64,000 nt of DNA from Dysgonomonas sp. UBA7710 (GTDB taxonomy: Bacteria; Bacteroidota; Bacteroidia; Bacteroidales; Dysgonomonadaceae), in contig NZ_DLFW01000002.1 in NCBI RefSeq assembly GCF_002482385.1, positions 62,001 to 126,000 of the forward strand, in the 5' to 3' direction. Made by a program: the position numbers and the translations under genes. The notes under the pieces are model-generated. The model was not told the DNA's origin and did no database searches. It saw nothing but the letters and a program-made list of their open reading frames with translations. Shown in pieces: positions 33,890 through 42,710 of the stretch. Positions within the stretch are counted from its first letter, which is position 1, and each line of letters opens with the position of its first letter.

Positions 33890-35546
33890 AAAACCCCAAC
33901 ATTACCTTAGCATTTTGTATTGCCGCATCCGTTATGGTAGAACCGCTCAACATCCGCGCTATTTCTTCCAGCCTTTCCGTATTATCCAGCCTGGCGATAT
34001 GAGTAGAGGTATATAGTTCGTTGTCCGATTTATATACTTTATAATGTGTTTTACCTTTCGCAGCTATCTGTGGCAGGTGGCTGATAGCGATTACCTGCAT
34101 GTTTTTTCCGAAGTCGAGCATAATCTGTCCCATTTTGTCGGCTATTTCGCCTGACACGCCTGTGTCTATTTCGTCGAATATGATAGTCGGCAGGGCTGTT
34201 GCTCCTGCAATCATAGACTTGAGACAAAGCATAAGGCGGGAAATTTCACCACCCGAAGCCACATCGGCAACAGGTTGCAATGGTGCATTTTTGTTCGCAG
34301 AGAACAGAAACAGTATTTTGTCGGTTCCGTATATGTTAGGATGTTCTTCGGCTGTGATCTCACATTTGAAACGGATATTCGGCATCCCCAGATTTGAAAC
34401 CTTTTCTACCAGTCCTTTTTCCAGTTCAGCTGTAATTGCATTACGTTGGTCACTCAGTTTTTTTGCCAGAGTGAGCATCTTTTCATATTTTTCAGAAACT
34501 TCCTTTTCCAAAATTTCAATCTGTTGGTCAGAGGATTCTATTTTCTCCAGTTTCTGCGCCAGTTCATCATACAATTCCAGTAAGCCCAATACCAGAGACA
34601 CATGATGCTTTTTTTGCAATGAATAAATCAAATCGAGCCGAGATTCGATGTAAGCCAGTCGTTCCGGATTGAATTCTACATCATTGGCAGACCGTTCCAG
34701 TTCGGAAGACAGGTCTTTGAGGTCTAAATAAGCGGTTTCCAAGCGTTGGGAAATTTCTTCCGATTTCGGATATACCTTAGTCAGCGAATGAGATGTGTTC
34801 AGGCTTTCTTTCAAAGTTGCAACAATGCCTCTTTCATCCTCTGATAACAATGTATGTATCTTATACAGGCCCGATTTTATATCCTCGGCATGGTTTAGTG
34901 TTTCCTGTTCGGCTTCCAGTTCTTCCTGCTCTCCTTCGGTGAGGGCGGCTTCTTGTAGCGACTGATACTGGAAGCGGAGATAATCTTCTTCTTCTTTGCT
35001 CTTTCTTACAGCATCACGTAGTTCTGCCAAAGCCTTTTCTGTCTGTTTATATTGATGAAAAGCCTGCTGGTATTCTTTCAATAAGGTCTTGTTACCGGCT
35101 AATGCGTCTACTACCTGCATCTGGAAGCGGCTGTCTGATAATAACAGGTTCTGATGCTGCGAATGTATGTCTATCAGCTGGCTGCCCAGTTCTTTCAGGT
35201 CGTTCAGCCCTACGGGTGAATCATTTATAAAAGCGCGTGATTTTCCTGTGGAAAGTATTTCCCGGCGCAGTATATAACTGTGCGGGTCGTATTCAACGCC
35301 TTTCTCTTCACAAAAGTCTTTAAGATCATAGGCTGATACATCGAAAGCTCCTTCGATAATACATTTACTTTCGCCTTGTTTAATGGCTTTTATGTCGGCT
35401 CTTTGCCCGAGTATAAGCGATAAGGCTCCCAGTATGATTGATTTTCCTGCACCCGTCTCTCCCGTAATGACAGAGAAGCCTGGCTCGAAATCTATCTCGA
35501 GACTGTCAATCAGTGCATAATTTTTAATATAAAGCGATTTTAGCAT
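33888..35546 (-). CDS. recN: DNA repair protein RecN
   Basis: A 552-residue SMC-like ATPase acting in double-strand break repair. Head halves are at both ends: Walker A GETGAGKSIIL (about 30-40) and, near the C-terminus, the ABC signature SGGEISRLML and Walker B PTIIFDEIDTGVSG. The middle (about 150-370) is charged coiled coil. Length fits the family (about 553). The stop codon lies at the edge of repeat block C, so the final two or three residues may come from the repeat. Its own -7 box is not obvious. Confidence 0.95.
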   Translation of the reverse strand: MLKSLYIKNYALIDSLEIDFEPGFSVITGETGAGKSIILGALSLILGQRADIKAIKQGESKCIIEGAFDVSAYDLKDFCEEKGVEYDPHSYILRREILSTGKSRAFINDSPVGLNDLKELGSQLIDIHSQHQNLLLSDSRFQMQVVDALAGNKTLLKEYQQAFHQYKQTEKALAELRDAVRKSKEEEDYLRFQYQSLQEAALTEGEQEELEAEQETLNHAEDIKSGLYKIHTLLSEDERGIVATLKESLNTSHSLTKVYPKSEEISQRLETAYLDLKDLSSELERSANDVEFNPERLAYIESRLDLIYSLQKKHHVSLVLGLLELYDELAQKLEKIESSDQQIEILEKEVSEKYEKMLTLAKKLSDQRNAITAELEKGLVEKVSNLGMPNIRFKCEITAEEHPNIYGTDKILFLFSANKNAPLQPVADVASGGEISRLMLCLKSMIAGATALPTIIFDEIDTGVSGEIADKMGQIMLDFGKNMQVIAISHLPQIAAKGKTHYKVYKSDNELYTSTHIARLDNTERLEEIARMLSGSTITDAAIQNAKVMLGF

Positions 35547-35651
35547 AGCTAAAGATAAGTAAAAGATAGTATTTAGGATATATTATTTCAATCTAACTGC
35601 TTATTGTATTAAATCTTAAGAAAGTGATAAATAGGTTTGAGACCTTAGTTC

Positions 35652-36845
35652 TCACTTTTCAAACCTCACATTTAAAACCACAATCTCGGATATAGTGCCT
35701 ATACGGAACTGAGGTCCTGCAAGGCCGAGCCCGGACGATACATAGATATGCGTATTGTCTTTTTTCTTGTATCCGTATGGTATCTCGTACATCGACCTGT
35801 ATTTCAGGTGTTCGGGTATAATGCCGGTGTTATATATCGCTGAGGATATGGACATAATCGTATTTACAGGAAAGAACTGCCCGTTGTGCGTATGCCCGAA
35901 TACAGCTATGTCTGCTCCGGCATCGGATTCTTCATACAGGCGGTGCGGTTCATGGTTCATTACAATGATTGGCAGATCTTTGTTTACACCCTGCATGAGT
36001 TCGGGTAATTCTTTTCTGGTTGTGCACTTGTCGTCTTCACGGCCGACCAGATAGAACGAATCGGCGATCAATATTGTTGTATCCCGTAAGACTGTAAGTC
36101 CTGCGTATTTACTCAGCCAAAGTATTTTTTCATCTTTTTCCTCACCCAAGTCGATATATTCATGGTTCCCCGTTGAGGCATAAACGCCATATGGGGCTTT
36201 CAGACGCAGAAACTCGGTTTCCATCCGTTGTTCGTACAGTGATTTTACGTCATAGTCGATGATATCGCCTACCAGCAGGATAATGTCCGGTTTCTGCTCC
36301 ATAATCTTATCCACATACATGGATACGATATTTTTATCAATGAGATATCCGGCATGTATATCTGTGGCAACTACAATACGAAGGTCTTTTACATTCGGCG
36401 AATGTTTGTCAACAGTCAGATTCATCTCTGTTACGACCGGATTGTGGAAGCGATAACTGCCATAACCCATCACACTGCAAACCAATAGGAGAGAGGCACA
36501 GAAGTAAATCAACCGGGGCCTTTTCGCTTTCAGGTCTATCGCGAATATTTTTTTCCTGCCATTGATATATTTTACCAAATCGTATAATAACAGCAAAATA
36601 GTCATATATATGGTGAAAAGCATCCATGTAGTCCCTATCCATGCAAAACTGTGCAAGGCATCGAAAGGTAACAAACCTGTCCCGGAGGTAAAGAATCCCA
36701 TGAAATAAATTGCCAGTTCGGCAATATAGATGGATGCGTAAGGAATTTTTATATATTTCTTATCGGGCAATCCCTGCCAGCCACGCCAATATATATAGGC
36801 GCTGAGAAAGATCTGTACAATTATTGCATTAAAAAATACTCTCAT
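35652..36845 (-). CDS. Membrane-anchored metallophosphoesterase
   Basis: A 397-residue protein with four or so membrane helices in the first 140 residues, followed by a calcineurin-like phosphoesterase domain: VVATDIHAGYL, LLVGDIIDYD, STGNHEY, MNHEPH and FGHTHNGQ. The metal-binding Asp, His and Asn residues are all present. It resembles YaeI/YkuE-type enzymes, some of which act on lipid or UDP-sugar intermediates, but its substrate is unknown. It overlaps a paralogous gene by 4 bp, so the pair is one operon. Confidence 0.87.
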   Translation of the reverse strand: MRVFFNAIIVQIFLSAYIYWRGWQGLPDKKYIKIPYASIYIAELAIYFMGFFTSGTGLLPFDALHSFAWIGTTWMLFTIYMTILLLLYDLVKYINGRKKIFAIDLKAKRPRLIYFCASLLLVCSVMGYGSYRFHNPVVTEMNLTVDKHSPNVKDLRIVVATDIHAGYLIDKNIVSMYVDKIMEQKPDIILLVGDIIDYDVKSLYEQRMETEFLRLKAPYGVYASTGNHEYIDLGEEKDEKILWLSKYAGLTVLRDTTILIADSFYLVGREDDKCTTRKELPELMQGVNKDLPIIVMNHEPHRLYEESDAGADIAVFGHTHNGQFFPVNTIMSISSAIYNTGIIPEHLKYRSMYEIPYGYKKKDNTHIYVSSGLGLAGPQFRIGTISEIVVLNVRFEK

Positions 36846-37984
36846 TCCATTGTCTTTAAATCTATAACTACATATTCGGATTGTGTGCCGATGCGGAATT
36901 TACCTCCCCAGATACCGATACCCGAGCTGACATATATATTGGCATTCCCTTTTTTTACAAAGCCATGGTCTTTTTCGTATATCGCATTGGTGATTGCCGA
37001 AATAGGCCATACTTGTCCCTGATGGGTATGCCCTGATATTTGCAAATCGATGCCATATGCTTCAGTTTCTTCGAGATTATAAGGCTGATGGTCGAGCAGG
37101 ATAAGCGGCTTTGACTTGTCGAGGCTGTCCACTAATGCATTCAATGGTTTGCGCCATTTGTTTGACCTGTCGTCGCGCCCGATGACGTAAAAGCTGTTAT
37201 TAACCAATTCTGCTGTATCGCGTAGCAGATGGATACCAGCTTTCTCATAAAAGTCGAGACTGTTTTTGAGTCCGCTGATAAATTCATGATTTCCCAGGCA
37301 TGCATAAATTCCCAGAGGAGCTTTTATTTTATGAAAACTTTCTGCAAAGTTGCCTTCATTCAATGGACGCACGCTATTATCTATAATATCTCCGGCAATG
37401 AGTACAATGTCAGGGTTCTCAGCATTTATCGTATTTACCCATCCCTCGAATTCCTTTTTGCCTATACCGTAGCCCAGATGCAGGTCGCTAATGGCTACTA
37501 TTCGCAAGGGTTTAACAGATGTAGAATCTCCTGGAGTTTTATATATCTGTACAGGCAGTTCAACACGGACTTTCCATTGATATTTCAGGTATCCGCAAAT
37601 CATCAGTAAGGTGATGAAGCCTACCATAAAGCCCAGTCCTACCCAGTTTTCTTTTGTATAACGGGTAATCGCGTCGCTCGGCATAAAATGAAATAATCGG
37701 TTGGTAAGACCGAATAAATCCTTTACGACCATTACAATGAGGAAATACAAGAGGATGAAAAACCAGGCGGTACCTATCTTGTATAAAAAAGATGTCATCC
37801 ATACAGGCAACGCGTCTCCGGCAAGGAAAGATATAAAAAAGGAGGAAACTGCTATCACCCCAAATGAAATGAGGGTAATGCGTCCGATAGTATTCGGGGG
37901 CATTGCCATCCATATATGGTGGAAGACGTAGAAATTTGCTAAGAGATATATGATGAAGATTATTATGAGCATGATCGGTTTCAT
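36842..37984 (-). CDS. Membrane-anchored metallophosphoesterase (paralog of next gene)
   Basis: A 380-residue protein with the same build as its downstream neighbour: about four N-terminal membrane helices, then a calcineurin-like domain with VAISDLHLGYG, LIAGDIID, CLGNHEF, LDHQPY and ISGHTHQGQ. All metal ligands are intact. The two proteins are clearly related but diverged, so they arose by an old tandem duplication. The ATG of the next gene overlaps this stop (36842-36845). A -7 box lies 31 bp upstream. Confidence 0.87.
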   Translation of the reverse strand: MKPIMLIIIFIIYLLANFYVFHHIWMAMPPNTIGRITLISFGVIAVSSFFISFLAGDALPVWMTSFLYKIGTAWFFILLYFLIVMVVKDLFGLTNRLFHFMPSDAITRYTKENWVGLGFMVGFITLLMICGYLKYQWKVRVELPVQIYKTPGDSTSVKPLRIVAISDLHLGYGIGKKEFEGWVNTINAENPDIVLIAGDIIDNSVRPLNEGNFAESFHKIKAPLGIYACLGNHEFISGLKNSLDFYEKAGIHLLRDTAELVNNSFYVIGRDDRSNKWRKPLNALVDSLDKSKPLILLDHQPYNLEETEAYGIDLQISGHTHQGQVWPISAITNAIYEKDHGFVKKGNANIYVSSGIGIWGGKFRIGTQSEYVVIDLKTME

Positions 37985-38014
37985 TCAGACTTTATAGAAT
38001 AGTTTTGAAATGTA

Positions 38015-38022
38015 CAAAGATA
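38015..38022 (-). promoter_or_regulatory. Candidate -7 box of the phosphoesterase operon
   Basis: The minus strand reads TATCTTTG, a full TAnnTTTG match, 31 bp upstream of the first phosphoesterase ATG. No exact TTTG occurs at -33. Confidence 0.4.
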
Positions 38023-38055
38023 TATAATCCTGTTTATTGCGAAATATTTATGATA

Positions 38056-38089
38056 AAAAAAGAGTAGCCGGAAAAGACCACTCTTTTTT
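38056..38089 (-). terminator. Terminator after the zinc metallopeptidase gene
   Basis: A stem AAAAAAGAGT / ACTCTTTTTT (10 bp, 14-nt loop) with A and T tracts as its arms lies 24 bp beyond the metallopeptidase stop. The GC part is weak, so efficiency is uncertain. Confidence 0.6.
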
Positions 38090-38112
38090 AATTTATATAC
38101 TGTTTCCTTCAG

Positions 38113-38796
38113 TTAATTACGTCTGCCACCTAAGGCTATCATAATGTAATAAAGTAACGTAGCCAAAGATCCTATTGCTGCAATAACATATGTATAAGCA
38201 GCCCATTTCAAAGCATCTTTAGCCATGTCATGATTGTTTATATTGGTTACGCCGGCTGTATTGAGCCATGCCAAAGCTCTCTGGCTGGCATTGATCTCCA
38301 CAGGCAATGTGATAAAACTGAATATGGTAGTCAGGGCAAAAAGACCGATACCTATCCAGATAAGGGTGGGGAATGTCTGTATGAAAATAATTCCCGCAAG
38401 AATTATCCATGTCACCCATGATGAAGCGAAACTGACAACAGGTACCAGAGCCGAGCGCATTTTCAACGGGCCATAGGCATGTGCATGCTGTACAGCATGC
38501 CCGCATTCGTGGGCGGCTACCGCGGCGGCGGCTACACTGTTGCTGGCATAAACACCTTCGCTCAGGTTTACAGTCTTATTGGCAGGGTTATAGTGGTCGG
38601 TAAGCATTCCTTGAGTGGAAACTACTTTGACGTCATATATGCCATTATCGTGAAGCATCTTTTCAGCTACATCACGTCCGGTCATCCCGTTGGTCAAAGG
38701 GATTTTAGAGTATTTATTAAATTTGCTTTTCAGCATTTGCGAAACAGCAAAACTGGCTATCCCAACCAGTATCAATATAATCCAACCTATATACAT
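38113..38796 (-). CDS. Zinc metallopeptidase, YugP family
   Basis: A 227-residue membrane protease of the YugP type. An N-terminal membrane helix (about 3-19) precedes the soluble part with HECGHAVQH (about 92-100), a zinc-binding HExxH-like motif in which the usual HEXXH reads HECGH. Two or three further hydrophobic helices follow (about 118-165 and 200-222). The physiological substrate is not known. A MITE copy begins 28 bp upstream of the start and may have displaced or carried its promoter. Confidence 0.88.
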   Translation of the reverse strand: MYIGWIILILVGIASFAVSQMLKSKFNKYSKIPLTNGMTGRDVAEKMLHDNGIYDVKVVSTQGMLTDHYNPANKTVNLSEGVYASNSVAAAAVAAHECGHAVQHAHAYGPLKMRSALVPVVSFASSWVTWIILAGIIFIQTFPTLIWIGIGLFALTTIFSFITLPVEINASQRALAWLNTAGVTNINNHDMAKDALKWAAYTYVIAAIGSLATLLYYIMIALGGRRN

Positions 38797-38823
38797 ATTT
38801 ATATCTTTTTGTGAATATTCTTA

Positions 38824-39009
38824 GAGTCTGTTTAAATTTTATAGCTGCTTTTTATATTCTTTTTGAGCACCTTTTTTACTCTTGATTTAGCCCGCTAAAT
38901 CCGCAAGTAAAAATCAAAAAAAACATCTCAAAATAATTATAAAAAAATTCAGCTAAGATCTATTTTAAAGAGCCGTATGGAAAATTTTCGCTAAAATTTA
39001 AACAGACTC
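38824..39009. mobile_element. MITE-like element, copy 2 (186 bp)
   Basis: This non-coding unit begins GAGTCTGTTTAAATTTTA and ends with the exact reverse complement (18/18 bp). TTA stands on each side (38821-38823, 39010-39012), which looks like a target duplication. The ends differ from copy 1 by a single C-to-T change, while the interiors differ more but share a central AGCCCGCT core (inverted relative to copy 1). It lies between the zinc protease gene and the purA terminator. Confidence 0.75.
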
Positions 39010-39032
39010 TTATTATGATATATGAAACAAAA

Positions 39033-39061
39033 AATGTGCCAATAATGTTTGTTGGCACATT
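39033..39061 (-). terminator. Terminator after purA
   Basis: A 10-bp stem (AATGTGCCAA / TTGGCACATT) with a 9-nt loop is followed on the minus strand by a run of T. It lies 24 bp past the purA stop and is a clear intrinsic terminator. Confidence 0.88.
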
Positions 39062-39084
39062 CTATATTCTTAAAAAGGGTTTAA

Positions 39085-40347
39085 TTACCTTATTATAGTC
39101 TGTTCCCTGTCAGGTCCTAACGATACTATCTTGATAGGTACTTGCAACTCTTTTTCCAGAAAGGAAATATAATGCTCGAACCCGGCAGGAAATTCATCCT
39201 CCTTTTGCATTTTTGTCATATCAGTTTGCCATCCTTTCATATCCACATAGATAGGCTTGATTCTTTCGTCTACTTCGAAAGGGAAATCCGTTACTTTCTC
39301 TCCGTTTATTTCGTAGCCGATACACGCTCTGATGGTTTCGAATGTGTCCAGTACATCGCTTTTCATCATTATCAGTTGGGTAACACCATCTATCATAATG
39401 GCATAGCGCAAAGCTACCAGGTCTATCCATCCGCAACGGCGCGGACGCCCAGTTACAGAACCGAACTCAAATCCTAATTCGCGGAGCTTATCTCCTGTTG
39501 CGTCGAATAATTCGGTCGGGAACGGGCCACTGCCCACACGGGTACAGTATGCCTTGAATATACCGTACACTTCGCCTACCGACTGTGGTGCTATCCCCAG
39601 TCCTGTACATGCTCCTGCCGATATGGTATTGGACGATGTCACAAATGGATATGACCCGAAATCTATATCGAGCATTGTTCCCTGCGCACCTTCGGCCAGT
39701 ATTTTCTTTCCTTGTTTTACAGCGTTGTTGATATAGTGTTCACTATCTATAAATGTAAACTCTTTCAGTTTCGCCACACCTGCAAACCATTCTTTTTCTA
39801 TTTCAGCCAGCGCACTGATATCGTGTCCATATTGCTGTAATATTCTCAGATGCTTAGATTTAGCAGTATTGTATTTCTCTTCGAAATTGTGAAGTATATC
39901 GCCGACACGCAGACCGTTGCGGCTGATTTTATCCGTATATGTAGGTCCGATGCCTTTACCGGTAGTGCCTATTTTGGAATCTCCCTTGGCTGCTTCATAG
40001 CAAGCGTCCAGCAGGCGGTGGGTTGGTAATATGAGGTGCGCTTTCTTTGAGATAAGAAGGCGCTTTGTTAAGTCATGGCCGGATGATTCCAACGACTCGA
40101 TTTCTCCTTTGAACAACGCGGGGTCAAGTACAACACCGTTTCCTATGATATTGATTTTGTTTCCCTGGAAAATACCTGAAGGCACAGAGCGAAGGACATA
40201 TTTCTTTCCTTCGAATTCCAGTGTGTGCCCTGCATTTGGCCCACCCTGAAAACGGGCTACAATCTCATAGTCGGGTGTGAGCACATCCACGATCTTACCT
40301 TTTCCTTCGTCGCCCCATTGCAAACCTAGCAATACATCTACTTTCAT
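39085..40347 (-). CDS. purA: Adenylosuccinate synthetase
   Basis: A 420-residue GTP-dependent ligase that joins IMP and aspartate, the first committed step to AMP. It has the diagnostic start GLQWGDEGKGKIVD (P-loop and catalytic Asp, about 8-21), the NAGHTL loop with catalytic His, GTTGKGIGPTYTDK (about 127-140), and the C-terminal guanine-binding SLGPDREQTI. Length is typical (about 420-430). Its ATG overlaps the stop of a fur-family gene by 4 bp, so purA expression follows that regulator's transcript. Confidence 0.96.
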   Translation of the reverse strand: MKVDVLLGLQWGDEGKGKIVDVLTPDYEIVARFQGGPNAGHTLEFEGKKYVLRSVPSGIFQGNKINIIGNGVVLDPALFKGEIESLESSGHDLTKRLLISKKAHLILPTHRLLDACYEAAKGDSKIGTTGKGIGPTYTDKISRNGLRVGDILHNFEEKYNTAKSKHLRILQQYGHDISALAEIEKEWFAGVAKLKEFTFIDSEHYINNAVKQGKKILAEGAQGTMLDIDFGSYPFVTSSNTISAGACTGLGIAPQSVGEVYGIFKAYCTRVGSGPFPTELFDATGDKLRELGFEFGSVTGRPRRCGWIDLVALRYAIMIDGVTQLIMMKSDVLDTFETIRACIGYEINGEKVTDFPFEVDERIKPIYVDMKGWQTDMTKMQKEDEFPAGFEHYISFLEKELQVPIKIVSLGPDREQTIIR

Positions 40348-40853
40348 TTCTTTTTAATACGTGTATTTTTATTTTCTGTTAGTTTATTCTTTTTCTCTTC
40401 TGCTTTTTTTGCCCGCATACATTTATTGCATATGCCATATATATACATGCTGTAGTAGCTGATCTTGAATCGTTGCAGCTTTTTTTGTTGAGTGGGAGTA
40501 AAGAGATTCCCGTTTTTATGTTCTTTCACTTCGCCGCAACTCAGGCAAATCAGATGGTCATGATTTTCATTTCCATATGCCCGCTCGTACTGAGATACAT
40601 TAGCTCCAAACTGATGTTTTACAACCAGACCGCAGTCCAGCAGCAATTCGATGGTGTTATATAATGTAGCACGGCTGACCCTGAAGCTGGATTGCTTCAT
40701 GGCATTATACAAAGAATCCATGTCAAAATGTCCTTTCGTAGAATAGATATGCTCAAGGATGGCATATCTTTCCGGGGTTTTACGATGTTTGTGCAGACCG
40801 AGATAGTCCGTGAACTCGCTTTTGACTTGTTCCTTTACTTTTGAATTATCCAT
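40344..40853 (-). CDS. Fur/PerR-family metal-responsive regulator
   Basis: A 169-residue Fur-family repressor. The N-terminal winged helix (TPERYAILEHIYSTKGHFDM, about 24-43, then SRATLYNTIELLLDCGLV) precedes the metal-binding part: HDHLICLSCGEV with the first CxxC, and CNKCMRA with a second CxxC. Both zinc pairs are present. It is a little longer than E. coli Fur (148) because of a basic C-terminal tail (KKAEEKKNKLTENKNTRIKK). Iron, zinc or peroxide sensing cannot be told apart here. It is coupled to purA by a 4-bp overlap. Confidence 0.9.
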   Translation of the reverse strand: MDNSKVKEQVKSEFTDYLGLHKHRKTPERYAILEHIYSTKGHFDMDSLYNAMKQSSFRVSRATLYNTIELLLDCGLVVKHQFGANVSQYERAYGNENHDHLICLSCGEVKEHKNGNLFTPTQQKKLQRFKISYYSMYIYGICNKCMRAKKAEEKKNKLTENKNTRIKKK

Positions 40854-41035
40854 TTATAGAAAAATCTGATATGAACAAAAATACATCTTTTTAATAGAAT
40901 ATCAGGTAGTATGAGTAAGAAAAAGTTATTAACTATTCAGAATTTGTATTTTGTAAGGAAAGAAAATCTTTTGCCCGTTGTATGGACCCGGATATTTGGA
41001 TTCATTCCAAATAAACGGGAGCCTTGTATAAAATT

Positions 41036-41065
41036 AAAAAGAGAACTCTCACGAGCTCTCTTTTT
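41036..41065 (-). terminator. Terminator after the NigD-like gene
   Basis: A 13-bp stem with one mismatch (AAAAAGAGA-A-CTC with GAG-C-TCTCTTTTT) and a 4-nt loop, with A and T tracts as the outer arms. It stands 55 bp beyond the lipoprotein stop. A short plus-strand open frame here (40911-41093) is spurious. Confidence 0.75.
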
Positions 41066-41120
41066 AGAAAGGAAATCAAAAAGAATATTATAATAAATAT
41101 TCAGGTTAGTATGTATTTGC

Positions 41121-41837
41121 TTATTCATCCAGTGGTTCGTCCACTGTGTATTTGTATTCTATTTTGAATGTTTTTGTTTCTTCACCAAAATCTTTGGATG
41201 TTATCTCAAATGTAACTTTGTCACGTCCTGCGATTTTGTAAGGTGTAAGATCGAAGCTTGCATAGCCTTTTACCGGATATCGTGATGGTTCATCCCCGTT
41301 TATATTATGCCTGAACTCTAGTTTCACAACATCTTTGTCTACCGATAAATCCGGTTCTGCCGATACCATATTAATCATATGGGGTTCTTTTTCCCCGGTG
41401 TTGTATCCGAAATTGATATTCAGGTATCCGCCACCTTCCCAAACAGAATATACTTTGATCGGATCATACCCTATACTGTCTTGTTTTACCTGATCGTCGG
41501 GTGCTATATAAATAACGCCTTTGGTCAGTACGTCGTAATAATCGTTCAGCCTGATGTAATGGTCGTAACCATCCTTTGCGTCAGATAAAATAGTATAGTT
41601 TATTATTGCCCTGTCGTACTTAGGCTTCAGGTTAAGACCTACGGGAGCAGCAACCCACAATTTGTCACCGTTATCCCGTACGAAGGAATAAGTATTGTCA
41701 TCTATCTTTTTTACTGTCACTATATCCTCCCAGTAATTACCAAGAGAATACCCATCGTCATCAAGACATGAAGAGAATCCTAATGTTAAGACAGAAGATA
41801 GAATCAGTGCTGAAAATAGTTTCATATACTTTCTCAT
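41121..41837 (-). CDS. NigD-like lipoprotein
   Basis: A 238-residue lipoprotein. I start it at the ATG ending at 41837 (MRKYMKLF), because the frame further upstream has no signal-like sequence. The signal peptide ends in the lipobox GFSSC. The mature part matches the NigD-like family of Bacteroidota: acidic DDDGYSLGNYW after the Cys, then an N-terminal OB-like domain (WEDIVTVKKIDDNTYSFVRD) and a C-terminal beta-sandwich. NigD was named from the nigrescin locus of Prevotella, but the molecular role is unknown. Single gene with its own terminator. Confidence 0.8.
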   Translation of the reverse strand: MRKYMKLFSALILSSVLTLGFSSCLDDDGYSLGNYWEDIVTVKKIDDNTYSFVRDNGDKLWVAAPVGLNLKPKYDRAIINYTILSDAKDGYDHYIRLNDYYDVLTKGVIYIAPDDQVKQDSIGYDPIKVYSVWEGGGYLNINFGYNTGEKEPHMINMVSAEPDLSVDKDVVKLEFRHNINGDEPSRYPVKGYASFDLTPYKIAGRDKVTFEITSKDFGEETKTFKIEYKYTVDEPLDE

Positions 41838-41975
41838 TTTTTTATTTAATAAAATTGGTTGATTAATTCTAATAAAATTGCTCACATATATTAGATGCGC
41901 AATTTGTGTGCCATGTTGCATGGAGGTGTCAAAATAAATGTTAAGAATTTCCTTTTGTTATAAGAAAAAGCCGGA

Positions 41976-42419
41976 TTATCTTTTTTGCCTGAAGAATTCT
42001 TTTAGTAGAGAGGCGCATTCTTCCTCCAGAATACCGGATATTACAGATGTTTTGTTGTGTAGTATATTGGGGGAGAAAAGGGAGTATCCTTTTTTTTCAT
42101 CTTTGGCACCAAAGACTATTTTAGGTATTTGTGACCAGAGAAGTCCGCCGGCACACATAGGACAAGGTTCTAACGTGACATACAATGTACAATTTGTAAG
42201 ATATTTACCCCCTAGAAAATTTGCTGCAGCTGTAATAGCCTGCATTTCAGCATGCGCGGTGACATCATTGAGAGTTTCTGTCAGGTTGTGTGCCCGGGCA
42301 ATAATTCGTCCCTGACAAACGACAACAGCACCGATAGGTACCTCGTTCTTTTCGAAAGCAATCTGCGCCTCATTCAGAGCTTGCCCCATATAGTGTTCGT
42401 CGTTGAGGATAGAAGTCAT
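41976..42419 (-). CDS. tadA: tRNA-specific adenosine deaminase
   Basis: A 147-residue zinc deaminase that turns A34 of tRNA-Arg(ACG) into inosine. The active site is complete: HAEMQAI (about 57-63, zinc His and catalytic Glu) and PCPMCAGG (about 86-93, two zinc Cys). The N-terminus (HYMGQALNEAQIAFEKNEVPIGAVVV) is typical. The ATG overlaps the stop of a small upstream gene by 4 bp (42416-42419), so they are translated together. Confidence 0.95.
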   Translation of the reverse strand: MTSILNDEHYMGQALNEAQIAFEKNEVPIGAVVVCQGRIIARAHNLTETLNDVTAHAEMQAITAAANFLGGKYLTNCTLYVTLEPCPMCAGGLLWSQIPKIVFGAKDEKKGYSLFSPNILHNKTSVISGILEEECASLLKEFFRQKR

Positions 42420-42631
42420 CGGCGCATTTCATTTTCTCCAAAAAGCGTAGGGTAATCCTGATCCAGATTTTTCAGGACATGGGCGATAAGAGTTTCCCTG
42501 CACCAGCGGGAACGGTTGGCAATCTTATACTTTTTTATATAAGAGGAGATAAGTGCATATTCTTCTTCGTTGAGTGAAAAAAGAAGATGTTTTGTTCTGT
42601 TGCTATGTGCCCCTTTCTTTTTTAGTTTCAT
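42416..42631 (-). CDS. Small basic protein coupled to tadA
   Basis: A 71-residue cytoplasmic protein with a basic N-terminus (MKLKKKGAHSNRTKHLL). The middle, FSLNEEEYALISSYIKKYKI, looks like the strand and first helix of a ribbon-helix-helix DNA-binding fold, as in mobilisation and antitoxin proteins. The family is not recognised with certainty. The frame is real by its 4-bp coupling to tadA and its even composition. It may regulate, or merely precede, tadA. Confidence 0.6.
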   Translation of the reverse strand: MKLKKKGAHSNRTKHLLFSLNEEEYALISSYIKKYKIANRSRWCRETLIAHVLKNLDQDYPTLFGENEMRR

Positions 42632-42710
42632 TACCGCAAAAATAAGGACTTATCCCAATATGTGAAAGGATTTTCGGGAGAATATTCTCATTTGGATATG
42701 TAGTTTAACT

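Noticed and set aside
34099..34605. 168-codon plus-strand frame opposite recN
   Set aside because: It is the antisense shadow of the RecN head and coiled-coil region; all RecN motifs are in the minus-strand frame.
40911..41093. 60-codon plus-strand frame between the fur-like and NigD-like genes
   Set aside because: It overlaps the NigD-like terminator hairpin and has no family resemblance or plausible signals.
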